Below, piece after piece: positions 37,652 to 50,200 of a DNA stretch of 64,000 nucleotides; within the stretch, counting starts at the first letter, position 1, and each line of letters starts with the position of its first letter. The DNA is from Chrysomallon squamiferum. Its lineage: Eukaryota; Mollusca; Gastropoda; Neomphalida; Peltospiridae. Location of the stretch: the NCBI GenBank assembly GCA_012295275.1, contig CM022671.1, positions 34,820,183 to 34,884,182 of the forward strand, in the 5' to 3' direction. Under the pieces are notes generated by a model. It had not been told where the DNA came from, did not search any database, and worked only from the letters and a program-made list of their open reading frames with translations. The translations under genes and the position numbers were made by a program.

Positions 37652-38517
37652 ATTTTTTAAATATTTATTTTTTAACAAAAAAAGAAAAGAAAAGAAACAT
37701 TATCATTTCTAAAGTGTTATGTCCCCCAAACAACAACAAAATAATGGATAATGCAACAGGTGATCAAAGGAGATGACAAATAAGTTGACAACAGTGAACA
37801 CTGACAGACAGACAGACAGACAGTAGGACAGACTGTCCATGTCTTACTTGCAGTCCTTGCACTTATAGCCAAGAAACATCTGTTTGTGACATACATCACA
37901 GGTGGTTATCTTAAATGTGTTAGTGAACCTTCAATGAAAACAGCATCATGACAGACTTAGTGTCCTTTCACAAAGTAAACCAGTAGCAAAACTTTTAAAA
38001 TGTTTATTAATGTTTTCTAATAATTCAGAGATAAAATTATATTACTACATACATGCAGGTGTATCTGTGTATTATATATATAAGTTTGGGGTTTTATTTT
38101 TGTTTATTACTGGGAGATTTACTTTGTTTGTTTGTTGATTTCTTTTAAATGCAACTATCAACACAAATATAATATAAATCAAGTAGTAGAATTACAGTTG
38201 AAAATTTTTTTAAAAATCAAAAAATAATAAATAAAAAAGATATATTTACTACCAATAAAAGTCTAAATCCAGATATCCATATAAATTATGAGACTACAGG
38301 CTAGAACATAAAACATTCCAGTGATCAACTTTCAGAGACATTTCTCAGGATCAAATTACACAAGTTTCCACCAGATTCATTTAATAAGAAGTTACAGTAT
38401 TTCAAACATTTAAGAAGCAAAAATGCAGTTGTTTTGTATGAGGGTGGGTTTAATAAAGAAAATTAAAAATTTACATTAAGATAAAAAATAACAACATGAT
38501 AATGAGAAATTCTATGG

Positions 38518-38575
<58 letters not shown>

Positions 38576-38789
38576 AAGATTTACTGAAAAGATGGTTATA
38601 TATAATTATCTAGCTGATGTTACATACACAACACTTGGAAAGCTAAAAAAATATTTAAAACAGATAAAAAAAAAAGGCTTACCGGTGACTGATCTGATGC
38701 AACATTTTCGGTCCTATAGTCAAAGGAGTCTTAGGAGATTTCGGTACAGTCAAGGTATCTAGACAAACAAAATAAACATTGTTAAATTT

Positions 38790-38822
<33 letters not shown>

Positions 38823-40319
38823 ACATGCAGTTATATAATTTATATTTTTCTTATTATTTCAGATCTCAAATAGAGCAGTTAGTTATCTGATTTAATTTTC
38901 AATACCAAACCTAACAAAATATTTTTTTTTAAATTCTATTTATTTTTTTAATGAAATACTAGTTGTTTTCATCTAAAATGATATATATTAATATAATCAA
39001 AACTTAATTTTTACCAATTATCTGTTAATAATAAACAAATTTTGTTCTTATTTGTTTTTTCATAATCTTAATCTTCCTAAGCCCATACCTTTTAAATAAT
39101 CAAAATCCATTCTATTTTAATGTGTTTATAATTTATTTAATTATTTAATTATTTTCAAATTCTCGTTATAAACTACATATTAATAATAATTTTTATATCT
39201 AATTTTTAAACAAAATTATGAAACATCAAAGGTTTGACATTTATGAAGAAAATGCAAGACAGAACACCTAAGAAAGAAATAAAGGAGAAAGAAAAGAAAG
39301 CTGATGAGGAAGGGACATGATAAAAGTTACAACAGACAGAGTGCATGCCATGGCAAATGCTGAATGATTTAATAAAACACACAAATTAAAAAAAAAATAA
39401 AAAATTTAAAAAAATTGTATCTAAATCCACTCAAAGCACAAGTTCTATATTACTGAAACACAGCAGATGTATAAAAAGAAAGACAAGCCCTCAGATGTTT
39501 GATATAAATTAAAATTAATTTTTTTTTTTTTTTTTTATACAAAAGTTTGGATCTATTTTGTTTTGTTTTTTATTCCTTTTTTTTAAACAATAAAATCCAT
39601 TTATGTTTGTAGAAGATTATTATTATTATTTAATGCCAAATGATAGTTTTGGAAATTATAATTTTGGTTTACAGAAAGAATATTTTTGATTTTATGATTT
39701 TGATTTTTTTTTTAATAGATTAAATAGATATCGTTAAGAAACAAAAACATTACTAAAAATGTTAAGACACAACATGCACAGCAATTTAGAAAATTAACTG
39801 CAAAATGCTCTAGTTTTAAAAACAAATAAATAAATAACTAAATCAGCTACAAGCTTTTCTACATTTGCACTGATATGCACATAACACATACTCTACATTT
39901 ACTATAAGAACAAATCATAAGAAATAATAAGAATAAAATAAAATGTCTATGGTAACATACTGTGACAAGTTGACTAGTGTAACAATGGTGATGTTAATGT
40001 TGTGGTAGGGTTGATGGATATGTGAAGGGGAAAAAAATCAAGGGATGGGAAAGGTAGAAATAAATAATTACACAATGAGATGATGAAATGTTTTAATTCT
40101 GTGACATTGCTCATTAAATATATATTTTTTTTATGTAGCACTGTATCTTTAAAAAGCTACTTCTTATATAAAAATTTAATTAAGATGGCAGTTAAATAAG
40201 ATGAGACATAAGTTTCATAAGTATTTCTTATTTATTATTTTATTGTTGTATTTATATATGCTTTTCTTGACACAAATAAAACCCAAGTTATTGCTTCTAT
40301 GGTGTTACTGTTTTTATTA

Positions 40320-40370
<51 letters not shown>

Positions 40371-43300
40371 CATTATTATCATCATTATATGAACACTTCA
40401 CTTTTCCATAAATATGACATAATAATACAAACAGTCAGCTGTTAACCTAATAATTGACTGTTTTATTTACTATAAAAACACTCAAATAAATAAATATTAA
40501 AAAAGAAATCATTTATTAGTAAACTAAACAGTTTAATTTCTACTTATCAAATACAACAGCAGAATAAACGAAAGGATAAAACACCCACCATGATAAAAAA
40601 AATAAATATTTTTTTTTATTTCTGTTGTAAATATTTTGGCTTTATGATGCAGTAATATGCATAAATATAAATATACTAAAAATGTTCTTAATATGTTGAT
40701 TAGATAACAAAAAACATTAAAAACAAATTAATAATATTAATAATTAAAAATTAAAATTAAAAAACCCTGCTGTATGTGAATCTGACAGGACTTAAACAAA
40801 ATGGTTGTCTGCTTTTGTACTTGTATTTGTATTAATCAAGCTTTACTAATACAATCATAAGCCAAACCACACAAAACTCTTCCATCATAATGCAAATTAG
40901 GGATGTTCTGCTTTTTGAGAGAAACCACAAAAAAAAAAAAAAAATAATAATAATAATAATAACAATAATAAAATTATTTACTTTTACTCGTTTTAAAAAC
41001 AGCAGTAATTCTACAATAAGTTCATTAATTTGCAATTATACTATCTTTTTATTATGCAGTATTTTAAGATAAATAAAAAAAGCTGGTTACTTTCTTAAAA
41101 TACCTGAGCTCAGTCACGATGCCAAATGTACTTGAAGATGCACACAGAATTTGTCATTTCACAAAACAAAGGCAATATGTCTGGAACAGATTATATAACT
41201 TAACAGTTCAAGTGAACATGGTTGTAGCCAAGTTACATATTAAAATGTAAATTATGAAGATGGCTAGATGATAATCATAATATTTTGTTAATAAATTTCC
41301 CAGTCAGCAGAACATCCCATGCTCAAAGTTTCCAGTTCAATATTATTACTTTAATTCTTTGTATCAACTGTAATATAAAATCAATGATGACATTATGTAA
41401 CAAGTATATCAAAATTATAGTTTTTTCTTAAGAGAAGAATAGTTTTTCAGTTAATTAATTCCAATAAGCGTTCTTAATTAGCATACTGTGAGATTTGTCT
41501 TAAACATCAGAATTTAAAAAGGAAATTGGCCATTAAATTAATAAGAATATTTAACTTTCCATAACTTTCTGAGTGAAACAAATTCAGCTGATTTTGGATA
41601 GATATTAATAATTTATAAATCTCTAGATATAAACCACATTTGAAACTTTATAAAATGTAAATGTTAATAATCTTCTTTTTTCTTTTTTTTTTTTTTAAAT
41701 TAGTTAAATTCGGGACTGAAGCTTAGATTGTCGATATTACAAAACCTACACTTTAATGATCTGCAACAGAAATTCAAATCTTAATACTTGTATTACATCA
41801 GCAAATCAAAATTAAAATCTGTACAACTAATATCTATGGGTGCTTTTATTTTAAATGACTGGAAACATTGAACTTAACAGCTCTGTTTCCTGATCTCGTG
41901 ACTACTGGTTCTCAAATTAAAAAAACTAAATTTCCTTTTCCAAATAAATAATAATAATAATAATATTAATAATAACATAAATTTTAAAAACTGGGTCTCA
42001 AGATCTCAGGAAACATTGCTGAACGGAAAGCCAAGCAAAACGGCATTCTTACTGGAATATTTAATGTATTCATCAGCAGAAATCATGTCATGCTTGAAAG
42101 GAGGAGAGCGGATGGGCGATGAGATTACTGGGGAACTGTGCCCCGACTGTGCCCTAGTACCGGCACCTGTGTCCGAGCCGTCCGTGGACAGTCGCCTCCA
42201 GACCAGAGCCTCATTGCTTCCTCCCAGAAATATGTTCTGTGGTTTCTTCTTCGGCCTGTTAAACAAAGAGAATAATTTTTTAGATGAAAGGTAGATGACA
42301 GCAAGAATACAACATAAACATACAATGTGTTCAAACAGACAAAGTACACAGCAAACAAAATACAGTTAGTTATTAAATAATTTATTTTCAGTTATTTATT
42401 AATTTAAGCATACATTCTGCTGGACACTCGCTGCAGTATTAAACAGATCAGTATATCTACAGAAAAGAAATGATTCAACAGTCATTTCTGTCTGATCATT
42501 CTTCTAACCACTGAACTACAAACAGATATGAATTATTTTTATTTGTTTGACACGTACTAACAGAGAGATTGATCTGCAGTCCACTGCATTCAGTCGACTA
42601 ATCTAACTGCAATACTTACTTGACCGGATCGATGTCCACAACTCGGTTAGCCAGCTGTGACTCGTGAGATTTGCTTTTCGTAATGGTCGCCGAATCTGGC
42701 AGCAGCTGCATCTTCTTTTTAGGGGAGGGGTGCTTGGGTACTTTGCATTACGAGGCCTGGATAGCGGAGGAGTCGGGGGAGGGGTGTACCTGTGTATCAG
42801 AGTGTGTGTCGTGGGAAGAGGGGAGGAAGGGACGCTCTGGGGTGGTGTTGGTATTTCATGAGGCTGTGGGGAGTTGGCCAGAGTCTCATTGGGTAGGGAA
42901 GATGTTGAGGGACGCTGGTGGTATTTTGGAGAGCTCCCACATGGACTGTTTGACGTAGACTTTGAACTCGTAACGCCTGACAGTTCAGTGAAATGCCAGT
43001 CTTGATTTGGATCTTCATCTTGTAACTGACGTTCTGAAATAATAAATTAGTTAACCAACTTTTACATCCCTTCCATTTTTATTTTTTTTTTTTTTTTTTT
43101 TTTTTCTTAAACTGTATTTATGATGAAATATTTTAATTTAAACCATACAACAATTTACCTTATTTGTTACCATAAACCAAAGATATACTAAAAACATAAA
43201 ATGTTGGCCAGGACAAAAACAAAACAAAAATCCTCTCAAATTTAAACATTTTTTTTCATCAGCTAAAATGCCAGTTAGTTCAACAAGAAAGGTACATTCA

Positions 43301-44885
43301 CCAAATGTATGGGGAAATGAGAAAAAGGTGACAAACCTGTACAGAGTTTGAGATTTCTTAAAGCAGCATTGAGGGTGCGAATTTCTTCTGTTGTTGCTCC
43401 GTATCGCTGTAACAGAGTTCTGACCTCCTCTTCAGACAACTCTAGAAGACTGTCCAGTGTTATATCTCGCTCGATGATACCCTGAAGTAATTAGCTTGTA
43501 ATTAGTATTGGTTTTAATTAATTGAAAAAAAATGTTAAACAATAATTAGCATTACAAGCTCAAAAGATCTGTCTTGGGTTTATGTTATTATTTTTATTAT
43601 TATTATTGTCTAATCATAAAATATTTAAAAAAATCATTCACACAAATGAAAAAATATATACATATAAAGAAAGCAGAATTTCATTTTCAATCTGCTTCCA
43701 TTCAAATATTTCAAAATCAAATTCCTTGATTTGTATCAAACTATTTTCCATATTTAATATCTGTATAATATAAAATGTAATAGAAATGTGTTTGTATGAT
43801 CAGATCTGGTTCTTTGACAAGATTCTTATCAGTCACAATAGAAAACATTTCAATAAACTACTGCAAAGTAGGAATTTTTTTTTTATCTGAACTTTCATTA
43901 CAAACACATAAAATAAAATTATAACTTAAAAAAAAAATCTTAACACTGATAACATAAACCAATTTAAAAATAATAATAATAATAATAATAAATTACAATG
44001 ATTTAATAACAATGGTTAAAAATGGAAGTTTCTGAGCTCTGTTGTCATTACATACATATAAATTAAAATAAATGTTTTTGTTTTTATATACTAGTATAAA
44101 AATATATATATATATATATATATATAAAAAAAATAATAATGGTTTAACTTCACAGCAATGTTTAAAAATGAACTTTACCTCCACTGCTTCCTTTTCACAC
44201 CTGCTACTGTAAGCCAAAGAGCAGTTTTGGGAAATTCTGACAGCTGTTCAGGTACTTCATCTGTTGCTAGGCGTGCCTTGGCAACCAGCTGATCACTGAA
44301 CAACTTCACCAACTTGCTCTAAAATTAATTAACACCACACAACACGTTAATATTAAGGTAACAATTTGTAAGCATGTGATTTTTGTTTAAAGATTAAACA
44401 CTTATATTATTTTCTTTTCTATCAGCAGAAATGCTTCTTCTACAGCCAGCTTCAAGTAGTCTTGAAGGAAGCAATGTCATTAACATCCATGTATTACCTG
44501 GAACATGCTTATAATGGAAACGATCCTTCATACTACTATGCTGCAGGTTACCATTCTAACAGTTATGCTGTATCAGCCAACCATTTTAACAAAGTAAACC
44601 CAGAACAATTCTTAATATTTTTGTTTTCTTACAAAATCTATTTGATTAATTTAATGCTGAGTAAAGAAACAAAATAAAGAGAGAGATATGTCCCAGCACA
44701 AAGAAAATATTGTACTATTAGCTGTCCAAAAACTGATGAAAATAATCATAACATTGAGGAAAATGCAGTGACTAATAAAAGAGATCTACATTATCAACAT
44801 TTTTAAAACTTTTAAAAATAAAATTAAATACTCATTTCACCATGTTTCATAATGTTTTTTACATGCATTTCAAAGAATGTTTGCA

Positions 44886-44916
<31 letters not shown>

Positions 44917-46255
44917 CTGTGTGTTGCTAACACAAAAGAAAAACAATAACAGTATAAAATTATTTCTAACAATCATAATTCAGGCTCTGTTAGTAAAAAT
45001 ATTTAAATATATAAAGTAAAAAGATACTAATTTAGGTAACAGTATATTCTGGATTCAGAAATATGTTAATCATGATAAATATTTCTGCTACACAAAAACA
45101 GTCTGTTGCATTTAATAAAAATGTCAACAATGTCATCATAACAATTAGTTATAGGAATGATGTAACAAAAAGTAAAATACATGGTGTTATTGAAATTTAA
45201 GAAAAGAAAGACCTAGAGAATGCCATGATTTAATGTATTTTAATTCTGTATAAACCAACAGAATTCTCAAATAATGTGTATAATCCTTTCTTTCTTTCTT
45301 TTTTTTCTTTTTAAATATATATATTATATTACAATATATTTAAAATTCATTTTTATCTAAAAGTCAGGTGGATGTATTTGAACAAATATAATACTTAATG
45401 ACATCTGGATTATTATCTCAGTAGTTACATTAAAATTTAAACTGTTCAATTGCAATACTCCATCTGAATTTTATAATTAAAAGAAGCAATTAGTCATGTT
45501 TCCAAAATGTGAAAAATATGTTTTATACTATCTCCAAAACCTGACAGATTTCAATATTTTCACTTTTTTTTTATTTTATTTATTTTTTTTTTTTTTTTTT
45601 TTTTTGGTAGATCTATCATTCTATGAATACTCCAAAACTATTTATAAAAGTACCATTAAGAATAAATATTGTAATACCAACTGCAAATAATATATATTTA
45701 ATTATTCTATGTATATCATTGTGATTAAGTTAGATTCTGATTGTGGCACAGTCGTAATCGTTTTATGACTTTGCCACAATCAAAATCAATAATTTTTACG
45801 TTGTAAAATTTCTGATGACATGTTTATTGTGATGATCAATACAATAACAAATAAAAATCTGTAAAACATAATTTTAGTTACGCATTCTGGAAGCTTTAAA
45901 AGTAAATACAAGTTTAGCTCTATCTTGGTCACAATTTTAGTTTGTCAATATCCATGTTTAAAAACATTCAAGTGGCAATACCATGCTTTTAATCAACAAT
46001 AACAAACATTTATCAAATTTGAGCTGATTAAAAACAAAAATATTTGAACATATCCAGATTTACACGCTACGAAAAATGTCAAAATATATTAACCTCAGTG
46101 TCTCTAATTTCTTTCTGTGTTATTTCTTCAGTGATATCACAGACACTTCTGAGATCCTCAAGTTGATTTGCCGTGAAGTCGATCATGAACTGTACCATCG
46201 TACATGCATCGATTGCTTGCTGGACAGGGTCCTTATTTGCGACATCAGACGACAT
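28481..46255 (-). CDS. KSR: kinase suppressor of Ras (KSR) scaffold, complete
   Basis: Twenty exons per transcript, 5' to 3': 46094-46255, 44179-44318, 43337-43481, 42620-43033, 42053-42255, 38683-38758, 37848-37928 (or 36646-36726), 35705-35793, 35117-35350, 34538-34613, 34118-34169, 33466-33558, 32949-33040, 32170-32266, 31365-31453, 30760-30856, 29961-30094, 29174-29308, 28843-28972, 28481-28639. About 899 residues if two one-base gaps (exons 2 and 4) are allowed for. Order: N-terminal CA1 helical domain, Pro/Ser-rich region with KSKSHESQL (14-3-3-type site), C1 zinc domain, FQFP ERK-docking motif, kinase-like domain. Kinase text: IGKGRSG loop, VAIK lysine kept, HKDLRTKN in place of HRDLKxxN, DFG, SPE. 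KSR scaffolds RAF, MEK and ERK at the membrane. RAF is excluded by the CA1 domain and the absence of an RBD. It is divergent from RFC5. Confidence 0.95.
29289..29710. repeat. tandem array copying the KSR exon 18 acceptor
   Basis: About six diverged units of 60-75 bp follow the real junction at 29308. Each plus-strand unit contains TCTGCAACTAG-like sequence, a T-rich stretch, CTGTTAAATGTAA and then AGTTAAAAACAGG. The real exon reads ATCCGCAACCAG...TTTCCTGTTAA at the same place, so units copy the exon start and its acceptor AACAG. Confidence 0.8.
31705..32175. repeat. tandem array copying the KSR exon 14 donor
   Basis: About ten units of roughly 43 bp with plus-strand core GGATATCTTACCTCTAG, then TCTGAACCTGTAACTT. 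On the minus strand most units read GAG|GTAAGATATCC. The real donor at 32170 reads CTGGAG|GTAAGATGATATC. Most units keep the GGTAA core; two lost it (about 32040 and 32125). Confidence 0.85.
33500..34025. repeat. tandem array copying the KSR exon 12 acceptor
   Basis: Units of about 115-120 bp start in the real exon (33466-33558) and recur near 33650, 33760, 33877 and 33990. They share CAGAATCTTGTCTGAAG (end of exon), CTCTGTAAAAATAA (acceptor side) and GATCAGAAATGTAGATAAC. The second copy retains an intact acceptor and about 24 nt of exon-like sequence. Confidence 0.88.
35117..35350 (-). CDS. KSR: KSR exon 9: Ser/Thr-rich linker with ERK docking motif
   Basis: Follows the C1 domain. It encodes a Ser-rich run ([16 protein letters not shown]) and then [14 protein letters not shown] fits the FxFP ERK-docking (DEF) motif present in vertebrate KSR at the corresponding place. 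Confidence 0.85.
35547..35725. repeat. two-copy tandem duplication of the KSR exon 8 donor
   Basis: A segment with AACACTGTTAAAGATG, TGTTAACAAA and CTCACCTGACCAGTTTAAAA occurs at 35547-35610 and again at 35665-35723, where it is the real exon end and donor of 35705-35793. The extra copy therefore carries a perfect decoy donor with 18 nt of exon. Confidence 0.88.
36646..36726 (-). CDS. KSR: KSR exon 7b: alternative first half of C1 domain
   Basis: 81 nt, the same length and border phases as exon 7a, 1.1 kb downstream in the same intron region. It reads [20 protein letters not shown] and KVCKFC, keeping every zinc-binding Cys and the spacing, while the membrane/ligand-loop residues differ at about half of positions. 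Acceptor CTTTAG and donor GTGAGT are intact. It is an evident exon duplicate placed for mutually exclusive use with 7a. Confidence 0.88.
37848..37928 (-). CDS. KSR: KSR exon 7a: first half of C1 domain (canonical version)
   Basis: 81 nt. It completes the HRF of the preceding exon, then reads [20 protein letters not shown] and KCKDC, with split codons 1/2 at the borders. It keeps the Cys spacing of KSR C1 domains (C-x2-C, nine residues, C-x2-C). The acceptor TTGAAG and donor GTAAG are good. The next exon (35705) supplies the final H-x2-C and last Cys. Confidence 0.9.
38521..38572. repeat. (GA)n microsatellite
   Basis: A pure GA run in the KSR intron upstream of exon 7a (intron 37929-38682). 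Confidence 0.95.
38759..42052 (-). other. large KSR intron 5
   Basis: About 3.3 kb between exons 5 and 6 with no further exon-like segment found. It is AT-rich with poly-T at about 38790-38818 and 39520-39536 and a (TTA)n tract at 40319-40388. Confidence 0.75.
40319..40388. repeat. (TTA)n microsatellite
   Basis: ATT/TTA run with terminal ATC variants. Confidence 0.95.
42620..43033 (-). CDS. KSR: KSR exon 4, Pro/Ser-rich linker with 14-3-3-type site and a one-base frame break
   Basis: The first part reads [13 protein letters not shown] and then a Pro-rich region ([12 protein letters not shown]). The last part reads [29 protein letters not shown] matches the serine site phosphorylated in mammalian KSR1 to bind 14-3-3. 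The two parts are in different frames, and the switch lies in the A5 run complementary to TTTTT at 42716-42720. A run one base longer would keep the frame, so consensus error at a homopolymer is likely. Confidence 0.8.
44179..44318 (-). CDS. KSR: KSR exon 2 with a one-base frame break
   Basis: Starts in phase 0 ([14 protein letters not shown], matching the family's AKLV segment) and must end in phase 0 (RCEKEAVE, followed by [15 protein letters not shown] in exon 3). The exon is 140 nt, so one base is missing. The break lies near 44209-44214, between a TGG-CTT pair and a following TAC-AGT in the other frame. Confidence 0.8.
44319..46093 (-). other. KSR intron 1
   Basis: About 1.8 kb, AT-rich, with a (GT)n tract at 44888-44923 and poly-T near 45580-45604. 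No other feature seen. Confidence 0.75.
46094..46255 (-). CDS. KSR: KSR exon 1, start of CA1 domain
   Basis: Begins [10 protein letters not shown] and ends KEIRDTE at a donor GTTAAT in phase 0. The helical text ([25 protein letters not shown]) matches the KSR-specific N-terminal domain that contacts BRAF. An in-frame GTG lies 12 nt upstream, but the ATG at 46255 is the first usable start. Confidence 0.9.
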
Positions 46256-46538
46256 TTCGAAAAACACTTACGAAGCAGGAAGTTCGTAAAACATACTGTC
46301 AATTCACATATAACTGAAGTAATTCAAACATCTATCAAAGTGGCAAACAAAATTGTCTTCCGTGTTACAATTTGACAGTCTGCAAGCTGTGAAAACAGCA
46401 GCCATTTTGAAACCTGGAAATCTCGTTTCATCACGTGACTAAAACACTCGAGATTCTCTACTTAACTGGTTTTGTAATATCTGTTGAAAGCGACGAAGCA
46501 GCAGTCAAAGATTGATTTCGCGCTACTTTCAATAAAAC
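46256..46538. promoter_or_regulatory. bidirectional KSR/RFC5 promoter
   Basis: 283 bp separate the two start codons, on opposite strands, so both transcripts must start within it. It contains GCAGCCATTTT at 46398-46408 (a match to the YY1 consensus) and TCACGTGAC around CACGTG at 46432-46437 (E-box of the USF/Myc-Max/TFE type). There is no TATA box near either start. Confidence 0.75.
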
Positions 46539-47237
46539 ATGGAACGGACTCTGATAGATAAAAAAGCTCCTAATTTACCATGGTATTATTGCGATTTAAA
46601 AATCAGTTACTTCTTGTTTTTACTACTTGCGGATTAGTTATCGATAACTGTCAATAATACAGATTAGATTTATGCTTTGTCGGTAACAACTACTGACTAC
46701 ATAATTATTATAGTTAATAGTTACAGTATAATACTCTTATAAAAGTTATAGTAATAGTTATACAGTATACTGTACTGTGTACAGTACTGAGTATATAATA
46801 AAAATACAAATAGTTTTAATACTGATAGTTAATGAACTTTTATGACTATACTAATTGCTATGTAGTATACAAATATTGAAATAATAAAATCATTAAAATG
46901 TCATATTATTATCCTGATAGATAGATGATATGCTGCATAAATATGAATAAAATCAAGTTGAAGGAAAATCTTTTTAATATGATACTAGCACTGTAACAGT
47001 AAGAGGAAGAATTACATGATTTGTATTATTCATAAAAACAAAAAAAATTCATTTGGAATGTGTACTGTTGCTATATCATAAAATTATTAATTTTTTATTT
47101 TTTGTTTATTTACTTTTTTTTTAATTATTATTCAGGGTGGAGAAATATCGCCCAAAGAAATTGGATGATTTAATTTCTCATGTTGATATATTAAATACCA
47201 AGTAAGATTCACTATTTTATTTCTACAATTTTTAGAA

Positions 47238-47273
<36 letters not shown>

Positions 47274-50200
47274 AGTTAAATTAAAACTAAGAGCTCAGTA
47301 TTTGTTTTGTTTTTATTCTGAAATGACAAGCAAATTCATACAAGAGATTCAGCTTTTTAGACAAATCTTTATTCTGTTGTTTTTCTTTACCTCTTCTTTT
47401 CATTAGAAAATAAAAAATAGAAAAAAAATAATAATAATTGAATATTTGTACTGAAAACATAATTTCTTACAAAGTATAACCAGTTTTTTTTGTTTCAGTT
47501 CGTAAATTTGTTTCTGAAGAAAGATTACCACATTTATTGTTCTATGGTCCTCCTGGTACGGGAAAAACGAGCACAATATTAGCTGTCGCTAAACAGATTT
47601 ATTCACCAAAAGAATTCAATTCTATGGTGTTGGAGGTGAGTACTTTTTTTTTTTTTTTTAAACCTTTTTTATATATTTAATATAAATAGGTAAATAAGTA
47701 AAACATTTGAAAAAAATTAAAGTACTTTTGTTTTTCTTTCTTTCTTTCTTTTTTAATTTTTTCATATTTTTCTAATTATTAATTTTTATTTTTTTTTTTT
47801 AATAACAAAATAGCTGACTGAATTAGAAATTCAAATAAAATAATAACTGAAACAGTAACAACTATAAATGAACTGGTTGATAACTAAATCATTATTAATT
47901 AAAATAAATGTAAATCTTTGTTTGATATATTTTAAAAATGTAATCTAAATTCATTTGTAGATTGCATACTTTCTTTCTGTCCATTGTTGAGCTGTATTTT
48001 ATAATTTATTATTGTTTATTTATTTATTAAGCTAAGTTTTATTTTCTTAGCTTAATGCTTCTGATGACAGAGGTATTGGAATTGTCAGGAACCAAATACT
48101 CAGCTTTGCAAGTACAAGAACTATTTTTAAGTAAGTAATCAATTTGTTGAATGTCTTGCCTTTTTTTTTTCCTTTTATTATTACAGAATCAAGATATATT
48201 TTTCTTTTCTTTTTTTAATTTTAATTTGTTTTAAATATTTTTTTAAATTATTTTTTTTAGATTAGTTTAAAAATATATATGTGTAAATATTTTTAAATTT
48301 TTTGTTGAATTATAAATTAAAATTTTATTTTAAATTAATTTTTTTTTTTTTTTTCTCTTTTTAAATAATTTTTTTAAATAATTTTATTTTATTTTTTTTT
48401 TTTTTTTTTTTTTACTGTAAGTGTCATTAAAAGTATAAAAAATGTTTTGTTGTTTCAAATTAAAATTTTGGATTAAAGCAGACGCTTTTTCCGAGATGCA
48501 CAAAATACTCAGGTCTGGTTTGTATTTTTTTTGGATGATTCACTTGCCAAAATGAAGAGAAAATGTCTGTGTTTATTTTTTTTTTTTTTTTTTCTGAAAA
48601 TATTAATTTAAATTTTACAATTATAAAGATATTGTGCTATTTTCATGGTGAATAAAGGCATTTAGTCTGAAGAAATACATTTAATAATGTGTTCAAGTAT
48701 ATAGAATCAGTAGTTAGTTTATTTTATGTTATTTAAATTTATTTGGGTTTGTATTTATCTTGTTTTTCAGTGTTTTGACATTGTTGTTTTTTTTTTTATG
48801 GTTTTTTTATTATTATTAATAATTAATTTTACATTCTTATATTTTAATTTATTTTTGTTTTATTTATTTATTTATTTTTTATTATTATTATTATTATTGT
48901 TTTTTTTTTGTGCAGTTATTGAAAAGTTTACAGAAAACACACGATTCTGCATTATTTGTAACTACCTGTCAAAGATCATTCCCGCATTACAGTCACGATG
49001 TACACGTTTTCGATTTGGTCCATTAGGAACTGATCAGATGGTTCCGAGACTGGAATTTGTCATAGAACAAGAGAAGTAAGTTCTCTGTTCTAGTCACACA
49101 AAACATTTATACAGCTAGTAGAATATTCATATTTGTAGAGATCAAACAATAACAACAAAGACAAGAAAACTGATGTGAGGAATATATCTTTATTAACTAA
49201 TTTTTCTTAGGTGTGTCATTGGATTATGTCCTAGTTCAGTTTCCCTTAAAACTGTTGTTTTGAAATTTATAGTATACCTATGTGTAGATCTGTATATAAA
49301 TTACCTTTTGCTATTAATTAATAACAGTAGCCCATGAAATTTGAGAGATAAATGATTTTGAATAAAAATAATAATTAATGAATATTTATTTATTATGTAT
49401 GTTGTACAGGGAGTGTTAATATGGTATGTTGTGTAAAAAAATGTTGTTAAACAAGTAATCACTGATTGATAACTGACTGCAAATATTGTTTTTGTCCCAG
49501 AGTTAAGGTCACACCAGATGGTATGAAGGCTTTAGTGACACTAGCATCTGGAGACATGAGAAAAGCTCTCAACATTTTACAGGTAAAACAGAACACTGGA
49601 AGTAATGCAAATATTATTTATTCTATTCAGGTAAAGATGTATAACTTCTGATGGTATATTTAAAAGTTAATAATAATAATAAAATTGAGACTGGTTTTTT
49701 CTGCCAGTGAAATTGAATAATTTCTGATTGTTATGTAAAAAAAAAAAAAAAAATTCACAGCAAGATCGGTATCAGCAGGTGCTATTATTTTTGCTTTTTT
49801 TTTTTGTTTAAGAAAGTTTTTGATTGTTGTTACAAAACTTAGCAAAATTAAATGAACGTTTATTCTGTAGGTTCAATATATTTAGAAAATGTCATGTCAG
49901 ACTGAGTTTCTGTTGTTCATAAAGATTTTTGGTTTTAATTTAATTTTATTCAGAGTACAAGCATGGCATATGATGAGGTGAATGAAGAAAATGTTTACAC
50001 ATGTGTGGGTCATCCATTAACAAGAGACATTGAAAACATCCTCAGCTGGGTTCTCAACGACAACTTCGCCACATCTTACAACAGTATCCTTTTTTACTTT
50101 TATACCTGTAATTTATAAAAATGAGCCATTCGTTACATTGGTTACATGGTGATCAACATTTAATTTTTTTTTTAAATTAACATCTATTTATGATATTCAT

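Noticed and set aside
42664-42958. Gly-rich plus-strand frames
   Set aside because: Antisense shadow of the Pro-rich KSR exon 4.
46076-46375. 99-codon plus-strand frame
   Set aside because: Antisense shadow of KSR exon 1 and the shared promoter.
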